Assembly: GCA_002307295.1 (NCBI GenBank)
Contig: DBTY01000001.1
Coordinates: 1-39,153 of the forward strand
DNA length: 39,153 nucleotides
Direction of reading: 5' to 3'
Source of the DNA: Ignavibacteriales bacterium UBA1304
GTDB taxonomy: Bacteria > Bacteroidota > Ignavibacteria > Ignavibacteriales > Ignavibacteriaceae
The notes below the pieces were generated by a model. It saw nothing but the letters and a program-made list of their open reading frames with translations, ran no database searches and was not told the DNA's origin. The position numbers and the translations under genes were made by a program. Position 1 is the first letter of the stretch. Each line of letters starts with the position of its first letter. This document shows positions 34,283 through 39,153 of the stretch, one piece after another.

Positions 34283-34873
34283 TCAGCCTCTTAATAATTT
34301 TTTAATTAAATGTCTGTTTTGATATAAATACAAAAAACCCGAGTGAACTGTAATAAGAGTAATAATCAATATCGAGTAAAATATGAATTTTTGATCCAAC
34401 AACAATGCGAAAAGATTCTCCCTCCCTTTTGCAATAAAATCCGATTTTGACGCCACATAAACAAGCAGCAGATAATAAAGGAATATCATCTGAATAAACG
34501 TTTTCCATTTTGCGTATTTGCTGGTAGAAAAGCTGACTTTTTTATAATCGGCAAAAGCGCGTAAAATAGTAACTACAAAATCGCGTAATAGGATAATTAC
34601 AACCATCCATACGTTAACAATACCAAGTATTATTAAACCTGCAAATGCAAAAGCGGTTAGGATTTTATCTGCAAGAGGATCCCAGAATTTTCCCCAGTCG
34701 GTTATATAATTAAATTTTCGCGCAAGCCAGCCGTCATACCAATCGGATAGAGCGGCTATAATAAATACTCCGATTGAAATTTGCATTAATGTCTGGTTAT
34801 TCGAAATGAATAAAACAAAAAATATCGGGGAAAGTATTATCCTTAATACCGTAAGTTGATTAGGTAAAACCAT
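34283..34873 (-). CDS. pgsA: CDP-diacylglycerol-glycerol-3-phosphate 3-phosphatidyltransferase
   Basis: Makes phosphatidylglycerophosphate from CDP-diacylglycerol in the inner membrane, 196 aa. The CDP-alcohol phosphotransferase motif, D-x2-DG-x2-AR-x8-G-x3-D-x3-D, is complete in the segment beginning DWYDGWLARKF and ending FWDPLADK. The flanks have the PNQLTVLRIILSPIFF start and several membrane helices. pgpA follows directly, with its likely start at or within 2 bp of this stop, so consecutive pathway steps are coupled. Confidence 0.95.
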   Translation of the reverse strand: MVLPNQLTVLRIILSPIFFVLFISNNQTLMQISIGVFIIAALSDWYDGWLARKFNYITDWGKFWDPLADKILTAFAFAGLIILGIVNVWMVVIILLRDFVVTILRAFADYKKVSFSTSKYAKWKTFIQMIFLYYLLLVYVASKSDFIAKGRENLFALLLDQKFIFYSILIITLITVHSGFLYLYQNRHLIKKLLRG

Positions 34874-34906
34874 TTACAAATATAGATTATTCAAAAAAGT
34901 ATTCAG

Positions 34907-35800
34907 TTATAGCGTTTCACCGGTTAATTTTGTTAGAACTTCTAAGTACTTTTCGCTTGTTTTGGTAATTACGCCTTCAGGCAGAACCGGAGGAGGCGGT
35001 TGTTTATTAAAATTGATTGAAAGAAGATAATCTCTGATAAACTGTTTATCAAAACTTTCCTGCGGTCTTCCTTTTTCGTATTTGTCTAAAGGCCAAAAAC
35101 GGGAAGAATCCGGCGTAAGCAGTTCGTCTACAACTATCAGTTCGCCATCGTAAAATCCAAATTCCATTTTAGTATCGGCCAATATTATCCCTTTTGTAAG
35201 AGCAAATTCTGAAATGGATTTGTAAATAGCTATTGTTGATTTTTTAAGTTTCTCGGCAGTTTCAGTTCCAACTATCGACGCCATTTTATCAAACGATATG
35301 TTTTCGTCATGTTCGCCTAACTCAGCTTTTGTAGAAGGTGTAAATAACGGCTCGTCAAATTTCTCAGATTCAACCATCCCTTTTCGGATTGGCATCCCTG
35401 ATATTCCGCCAGTACTTTTATAATCCTGCCACCCAGATCCTGAAATGTAACCTCTGACAATACACTCCATAGGAACTACTTCCGCTTTTTTTACAAGCAT
35501 AGAACGCCCTTCCAGAATATCTGCATATTCCTGGCATTCTACCGGAAATTCTTCTACTTTAGTAGTAATTAGATGATTGCCTATTATATTTTTTGTATAG
35601 TTGAACCAGTATTCCGATATTTTAGTAAGAACCTTACCTTTATTTGGTATCCCCTGCGCCATAATTACATCAAAAGCAGACAATCTGTCAGTTGAAACAA
35701 TTAGGAAATATTCGCCTAAATCATATATATCACGAACTTTGCCGCTTTTGAAGAATTTTAGTTTTGGGAATTTTGTTTGAAGAACGACTTTTGTATTCAT
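34907..35800 (-). CDS. purC: Phosphoribosylaminoimidazole-succinocarboxamide synthase (SAICAR synthetase)
   Basis: ATP-dependent ligation of aspartate to CAIR in purine synthesis, 297 aa, the longer yeast-like form. Signature segments are KSGKVRDIYDLG, STDRLSAFDVIMAQGIPNKG, the VECIVRGYISGSGW-type strand (MECIVRGYISGSGWQDY), GEHDENISF, ILADTKMEFGF and VDELLTPDSSRFW. It is the first gene of the minus-strand housekeeping block, 33 bp upstream of pgsA. No canonical Shine-Dalgarno is visible. Confidence 0.97.
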   Translation of the reverse strand: MNTKVVLQTKFPKLKFFKSGKVRDIYDLGEYFLIVSTDRLSAFDVIMAQGIPNKGKVLTKISEYWFNYTKNIIGNHLITTKVEEFPVECQEYADILEGRSMLVKKAEVVPMECIVRGYISGSGWQDYKSTGGISGMPIRKGMVESEKFDEPLFTPSTKAELGEHDENISFDKMASIVGTETAEKLKKSTIAIYKSISEFALTKGIILADTKMEFGFYDGELIVVDELLTPDSSRFWPLDKYEKGRPQESFDKQFIRDYLLSINFNKQPPPPVLPEGVITKTSEKYLEVLTKLTGETL

Positions 35801-35980
35801 ATAATTTCTTTATTAATATAATCAAATATAAAGAGCATTGACCGATTATTCAAATATTAATGGCAAAAAAACTTCTAATAATTTTTATTTTTTTCACTAA
35901 ACTATTTTAAGTATCTGCCGATAATACAATTAGGTCTTTCATATCCTCTTTATATTCTAAAAAAGACAATAAATATTGTG

Positions 35981-36010
35981 GTTTCGGCAAAAGGAATGTT
36001 GCCGCTAAAC
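35981..36010 (+). promoter_or_regulatory. 5' leader hairpin with AAGGA loop
   Basis: CGGCAA (35985-35990) pairs with TTGCCG (35999-36004) around the loop AAGGAATG. The stem continues as GTTT (35981-35984) with AAAC (36007-36010) after a 2-nt CT bulge. It ends about 20 nt before the strong AAGGAGG of the following small gene. An AAGGA in a hairpin loop close to a GGA-rich ribosome-binding site is the layout bound by CsrA-type regulators, but no regulator is identified here. Confidence 0.45.
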
Positions 36011-36039
36011 AATATGACTAAATAAACAAGGAGGTTACA

Positions 36040-36306
36040 ATGGATATCTCTAGAGTAGTATCGGATGTCGGTTCTTTAACTGTAAAAGCTCCGACTAAAA
36101 TCGAGACGTCAACGCATGATTTACAATCTTCGGCGTCTAACGTTGAATTGCTGGGAAATCCGCAAACTCAGGTAGTAAAGATAGTTGCGTCTGCGGAAAA
36201 CGTTTTAAAACAATATGAAGCTTCTTCGCATCATTCCCAGGACAATCAACAGGCACAACAAACTGTAGATGAAACAAAAGGGAAAAAAATAGACGAATAC
36301 GCATAA
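36040..36306 (+). CDS. Small hydrophilic protein of unknown function
   Basis: An 88-aa protein that I do not recognise. It is soluble, without signal peptide or membrane helix. It is rich in Ser, Thr, Val and Gln, with a predicted helix in the middle (VVKIVASAENVLKQYEASS) and a charged, disordered-looking tail (HHSQDNQQAQQTVDE). The MDISRVVSDVG start and general composition are faintly like FlaG-type flagellar proteins, but this is not enough for a call. A strong ribosome-binding site, AAGGAGG, lies 6 nt before the ATG and a bulged hairpin precedes it, so it is probably well expressed and post-transcriptionally regulated. Isolated, with non-coding DNA on both sides. Confidence 0.65.
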   Translation: MDISRVVSDVGSLTVKAPTKIETSTHDLQSSASNVELLGNPQTQVVKIVASAENVLKQYEASSHHSQDNQQAQQTVDETKGKKIDEYA

Positions 36307-36556
36307 AGTATTCTGATCTTTTTTGTTTCAGCGCTTTTTGCATGAGTGAATTTATATGAATAATTTTCACATAAGTGAGGTATACTCTTTCCGCTTATTT
36401 ATCTAACCCGCAAAACCTCAAAATAACGTTCACTATTCTGCTTCATCGTTTTCATTGTGAAAATATTTCTTATAAAAACTATATCTTCTTCGCTAAAAAA
36501 ATCAACAGTGTCTTATAGTCTATTTCTAGTTTTAACGATTTAGGAGGACATAAAAA

Positions 36557-36634
36557 ATGGTTTGTTTTGTTTTTGCAAGTTTCTCAAATATTTCTGCTGG
36601 ATGCGTATCTAATTTGCACTTTGTCTTTCGATAA
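36557..36634 (+). CDS. Possible 25-aa small protein
   Basis: A frame of 25 codons opening with ATG and closing with TAA, preceded by AGGAGG at 36542-36547 with 9 nt spacing. The product would be hydrophobic at its start (MVCFVFASFSNISAG). The left arm of the neighbouring inverted repeat lies inside this frame, so the sequence may be conserved for RNA structure rather than protein. Only the ribosome-binding site supports translation. Confidence 0.25.
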   Translation: MVCFVFASFSNISAGCVSNLHFVFR

Positions 36635-36659
36635 AACATCATAATATTTGAGAAGCTTG
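36576..36659. repeat. 17-bp inverted repeat (possible structured RNA)
   Basis: The left arm, CAAGTTTCTCAAATATT (36576-36592), and the right arm, AATATTTGAGAAGCTTG (36643-36659), pair over 17 positions. One is a T/G position that forms a wobble in RNA. The 50-nt interior is open to further folding. No T tract follows, so it is not an intrinsic terminator. Confidence 0.5.
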
Positions 36660-36968
36660 AAAATTAAATACAAATCGCATTTATTATTTGTAAAGAAGTT
36701 GTTTTTAAATTTTTGTTGGTCTATCTGGCTTCGTTAATTTATTTGTAATTTTTATAATTTTACTCCTTCTGATTATTATATCCTGTTTAGTAGTTTGTTA
36801 ATTAGCTTATAGTTTCTCTCCACAATTTATCTATTTTGTTTTTATCCTCTGAATTCATTACTTAATGCCTAGTCTCTAAAACGCCCACTTTTCCCACATT
36901 ACTAGCAACAGCCAAGGATTTCAGTTTTTCTACATATTATTCCATTTTGCAATTTTACAAATTAAGTC

Positions 36969-36997
36969 TTGACAAAAGAGTAATTTTGCTTTATGTT
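36969..36997 (+). promoter_or_regulatory. Promoter of the TetR-membrane protein operon
   Basis: TTGACA (36969-36974) and TATGTT (36992-36997) are separated by 17 bp, a near-consensus housekeeping promoter reading toward the TetR gene. The -10 region also fits the TAnnTTTG-like element of Bacteroidota. The operator palindrome begins 4 bp downstream, covering the expected transcription start. Confidence 0.6.
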
Positions 36998-37000
36998 TAA

Positions 37001-37020
37001 AACATACCTTATGGTATGTT
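37001..37020. promoter_or_regulatory. TetR operator palindrome
   Basis: AACATACC (37001-37008) and GGTATGTT (37013-37020) are perfect inverted half-sites around TTAT. The site lies between the -10 element and the ATG of the TetR gene at 37045. This is the expected position for autorepression by the encoded dimer. Confidence 0.7.
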
Positions 37021-37044
37021 TATTTTAATAACAATAATAATTTA

Positions 37045-37587
37045 ATGAAAAATAAAACAGATTGGTTTGAGGCAGGGTTATTAATTCTGGCTAATTCTGG
37101 ACCCGACAACCTGACAATTGACAACCTCTGTAATGCATTGAAAATTACAAAAGGCTCGTTCTATCATCATTTTAAGAACATATCCGTTTATGTCGAGGAA
37201 TTAATGATTTATTGGCGGGATAATACTACTAAAGCCGCCATTAAAAACTTAAACTCAATAAACGCATCACAGGATACTTTACGAAAGCTTACGTTAAAAG
37301 TGATAGATTTTGTTCCTGTTCAGGCAGAAAGCTCTATACGCATTTGGGCTGGATATAATACTACTGTAGAAAAATATCTTTCAGAAGTAGATGTTTTAAG
37401 AACTGACTTTGTGACTAAATTATACCGCGAGATAGGTTTCTCAAAAACAAAAGCGCAGAGTCTGGCAAAAATAAAATACTCCCTCTACTTAGGGCTTCAT
37501 AAGCTTTATCCTAAAGTAAACGACGCCGAATTTGTGACTCTTGCAAATCTGTTTGACGATTTAGTAAACAAAATGGAGTCAAAATGA
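37045..37587 (+). CDS. TetR/AcrR-family transcriptional regulator
   Basis: A 180-aa one-component repressor. The N-terminal HTH domain spans about residues 5-52, with LTIDNLCNALKITKGSFYHHFKNISVYVEEL as helices 2-4. ITKGSFYHHF is the recognition-helix signature of the family. The C-terminal half is a helical ligand and dimer domain without recognisable ligand motif. Its own promoter carries a perfect palindrome (37001-37020). The stop overlaps the start of the next gene by 4 bp, so it is co-translated with a small membrane protein that may be its main target. Confidence 0.92.
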   Translation: MKNKTDWFEAGLLILANSGPDNLTIDNLCNALKITKGSFYHHFKNISVYVEELMIYWRDNTTKAAIKNLNSINASQDTLRKLTLKVIDFVPVQAESSIRIWAGYNTTVEKYLSEVDVLRTDFVTKLYREIGFSKTKAQSLAKIKYSLYLGLHKLYPKVNDAEFVTLANLFDDLVNKMESK

Positions 37588-37994
37588 AAAACAATGCCGG
37601 CGTAAAAACGCTAAATTATACTGGATATTTTGTATTAACGCTTGGAATAATCCATGTGCTTTACATTTTTTTCGATTCGGGAAATATGTTTAAAAATATA
37701 GACGCTGAGACAAAATCCGTATTCCTGTTTATGTTTATTGCAACTAGCATCGCAACAATGTTCAGCGGCGCGCTTACGATATGTTTTTCCAAAATAATTA
37801 GTAATGCGCTTAATGAAATTCAATTTGCCGTTTTGCTTAATTTAGTTTTTATCGTATTAATTGGCTCGCTTGCTATTATATTTATGGATGATAATCCTTT
37901 TTCATATTTAATTTTTATAGCGGGAGCTCCTTACTATATCGGTTATCTGAAAATAAAAAAAGGCGTTAACGGCTCTAAAGCGATTCTTTCTTAA
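37584..37994 (+). CDS. Small four-helix membrane protein
   Basis: A 136-aa integral membrane protein with four hydrophobic segments: TGYFVLTLGIIHVLYIFF, SVFLFMFIATSIATMFSGALTIC, FAVLLNLVFIVLIGSLAIIFM, and the FSYLIFIAGAPYYIGYL stretch. I recognise no named family; the layout resembles DoxX- or DUF4345-type small membrane proteins. Its ATG overlaps the TetR stop (ATGA), so the two are one unit and the protein is probably induced when the repressor binds its ligand. Substrate or role unknown. Confidence 0.7.
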   Translation: MKNNAGVKTLNYTGYFVLTLGIIHVLYIFFDSGNMFKNIDAETKSVFLFMFIATSIATMFSGALTICFSKIISNALNEIQFAVLLNLVFIVLIGSLAIIFMDDNPFSYLIFIAGAPYYIGYLKIKKGVNGSKAILS

Positions 37995-38062
37995 AATAAG
38001 TTAATTATTTTTGATATTTTTACTTCAGCATAATTTTAATTTATTTATGGAGGACGCATATA

Positions 38063-39085
38063 ATGTTTTTCCGAAAAGCGCTATCGGTTTTTGTTGTATT
38101 TGTTTTTTGTTCAACGGCATTTTCTCAAGGAATTCAGAAGTTTGGAAATATAGGAAATCTAACTTTGGAAAACGGAGCCGTTATCCAAAACTGTTCAATT
38201 GGATATAGAACTTTTGGCAAGCTGAATGAAAATAAATCAAACGCCGTAATATATCCCACCTGGTTCGGCGGCACGTCCGCTGAATTAAGCGGACTTATCG
38301 GTCCCAATAAACTCATTGATAGTTCAAAGTATTACGTAATAGCGTTAGACGCTATTGGCAACGGCATTTCGACCTCCCCATCGAATAGCGAAACTCAAAA
38401 AGATGAGAACTTCCCTGTTCTTACAATTCACGATATGGTTGAGTCAGAATACGTTTTACTTACTAGCAATCTCGGGATAAAACACCTCTATGCGGCCATT
38501 GGAGGCTCTATGGGCAGCATGCAAACGCTTGAGTGGTTAGTCGCTTACCCAGACTTTATAGATAAAGCCATAGCCTACGTATGCTCGCCAAAATCAAGCT
38601 CTCACGATCTTCTAATGTGGAATCTTCACCTGAACATAATTGAATCGGGTAAAAAATGCGGTCAATCTGAAAAAGAAATTATTAAAAATTTAGATATTCT
38701 AACCGATCTTACTTCTAATACTACAGCGTATTTATCTAAACATCCAGCTGTTGAAGACTTCCCTAAATATCTGGCTTCGTTTAATAATAATACTTCAAAA
38801 ACATTTACCTGCTACAATCATGTTAGTCAGATAAAAGCCATGCTTGCGCACGATATAAGTAAGAAATTCGGCGGATCTATGAAAGAAACGGCAAAACATA
38901 TAAAAGCAAAACTGTTGATGATTGTAAACAGACAGGATAATATATTAGACCCCCGCCCTGCAATTGAATTTTCAAAATTAGCAAATGCCGATATACTTTT
39001 ATTAGATAATGAAAGAGGACACTTGGGCATAAGTCCAGAAATGAAAAAATGCAGCAAAGCAATCGCAACATTTTTAGAAAAATAA
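38063..39085 (+). CDS. Secreted MetX-like alpha/beta hydrolase
   Basis: A 340-aa alpha/beta-hydrolase of the homoserine O-acetyltransferase-like group, with an N-terminal signal peptide (hydrophobic stretch LSVFVVFVFCSTAF, probable cleavage near Ser-Gln). Nucleophile Ser149 is in GGSMGSMQ, the acid Asp292 in NRQDNILDP and His320 in RGHLG. YRTFGKLNENKSNAVIYPTWFGG and the GNGISTSPSN loop match the MetX group. Cytosolic MetX is a biosynthetic enzyme; an exported copy more likely hydrolyses an ester or amide in the periplasm. The ATG has GGAGG upstream. It lies 68 bp after the membrane protein and may or may not share the TetR operon. Confidence 0.85.
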   Translation: MFFRKALSVFVVFVFCSTAFSQGIQKFGNIGNLTLENGAVIQNCSIGYRTFGKLNENKSNAVIYPTWFGGTSAELSGLIGPNKLIDSSKYYVIALDAIGNGISTSPSNSETQKDENFPVLTIHDMVESEYVLLTSNLGIKHLYAAIGGSMGSMQTLEWLVAYPDFIDKAIAYVCSPKSSSHDLLMWNLHLNIIESGKKCGQSEKEIIKNLDILTDLTSNTTAYLSKHPAVEDFPKYLASFNNNTSKTFTCYNHVSQIKAMLAHDISKKFGGSMKETAKHIKAKLLMIVNRQDNILDPRPAIEFSKLANADILLLDNERGHLGISPEMKKCSKAIATFLEK

Positions 39086-39098
39086 AATTTTAGATTTG

Positions 39099-39130
39099 TA
39101 GGACGGGCGCCCACGCCCGTCCCCGTCCTA
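39099..39130. repeat. GC-rich element with two alternative hairpins
   Basis: GGACGGGCG (39101-39109) pairs with CGCCCGTCC (39114-39122) in a 9-bp stem with a 4-nt loop. Alternatively TAGGACGGG (39099-39107) pairs with CCCGTCCTA (39122-39130). Both stems are perfect and share the left arm, so they exclude each other. The element is much richer in GC than its surroundings. It lies just after the hydrolase gene and may stop transcription, although there is no T tract. It could be a dispersed repeat. Confidence 0.6.
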
Positions 39131-39153
39131 GAGACTGTAAAAAGTTATGTGTA
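39131..39153. mobile_element. Possible end of an IS256-family insertion sequence (cut by window edge)
   Basis: The last 23 bases begin GAGACTGTAAAAAG and end TTATGTGTA. From memory this resembles the terminal inverted repeats of IS256-family elements. Only one end is inside the window and no transposase can be seen, so this is a tentative call. Confidence 0.3.

Larger units (their letters stand above)
36307..37044. other. Long non-coding stretch before the TetR gene
   Basis: 738 bp of AT-rich sequence without a conventional gene. It contains a 25-codon open frame with a strong ribosome-binding site (36557-36634), a 17-bp inverted repeat (36576-36659), and at its right end the promoter and palindromic operator of the TetR gene. 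The remainder (36307-36540 and 36660-36960) shows nothing I can interpret. An untranslated RNA or a decayed element is possible. Confidence 0.5.

Noticed and set aside
35985..36005. Sigma-54 (GG-N10-GC) or sigma-28 (GCCGATAA) promoter upstream of the 88-aa gene.
   Set aside because: The GG-to-GC distance is 13 rather than 10, and no TAAA-type -35 element fits the GCCGCTAA sequence. The GC-rich bases are better explained by the hairpin.

Overview
The window is AT-rich bacterial chromosome with no rRNA, tRNA or CRISPR array that I can see. The gene set fits a member of the Bacteroidota/Chlorobiota/Ignavibacteriota group. The pointers are a GH2 lipoprotein, a DUF6588-type outer-membrane barrel, a eukaryote-like 6-pyruvoyltetrahydropterin synthase, mixed Shine-Dalgarno use, and the order purC-pgsA-pgpA-cinA-thpR-recA-recX. 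This assignment is inference from gene content, not a database match.

Left part (1-9.8 kb). A two-gene restriction-modification system (beta-class SPPY methyltransferase plus BglII/BstYI-like endonuclease, overlapping by 4 bp) is followed by an orphan HigA-type HTH protein and a small SAM methyltransferase. On the minus strand are two adjacent GT-B proteins of the MGDG-synthase type and a large GH2 lipoprotein. An RDD membrane protein with a good intrinsic terminator follows.

Redox/pterin operon (9.8-12.7 kb, minus strand). The order is peroxiredoxin, rhodanese, Prx-Q/BCP, 6-pyruvoyltetrahydropterin synthase, GTP cyclohydrolase I, short-chain dehydrogenase. The last three reconstruct a complete GTP-to-tetrahydrobiopterin-like route, with the SDR as presumed sepiapterin reductase. 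murB lies next, divergent from the following operon.

Carbohydrate region (14.0-30.2 kb). The plus-strand operon encodes an ion-transporter-superfamily permease, a stand-alone HyuA-like ATPase, NanE epimerase, a phosphohexomutase (apparent ATT start), a HAD phosphatase and a GH38 protein whose catalytic nucleophile aspartate is replaced by phenylalanine. An oppositely oriented lipoprotein/beta-barrel pair separates it from a second plus-strand operon: GH94 phosphorylase, AAC(3)-like acetyltransferase and aldose 1-epimerase. Together these look like an amino-sugar or oligosaccharide utilisation locus based on phosphorolysis. No NanK, NanA, NagA or NagB is present.

Housekeeping block (30.2-35.8 kb, minus strand): purC, pgsA, pgpA, cinA, thpR, recA, recX. 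pgpA also seems to lack a canonical start at the expected place.

Right part (35.8-39.15 kb). A small protein of unknown function has a bulged hairpin just upstream of a strong ribosome-binding site. A 738-bp non-coding stretch contains a 17-bp inverted repeat and a tiny ORF. A TetR regulator with a perfect operator palindrome sits upstream of a four-helix membrane protein, then a secreted MetX-like alpha/beta hydrolase. The window ends in a GC-rich element with two competing hairpins and a sequence resembling an IS256-family terminus. The strongest candidates for something new are the HyuA-NanE-mutase-HAD-GH38(Phe)/GH94 locus and the pterin-peroxiredoxin operon.
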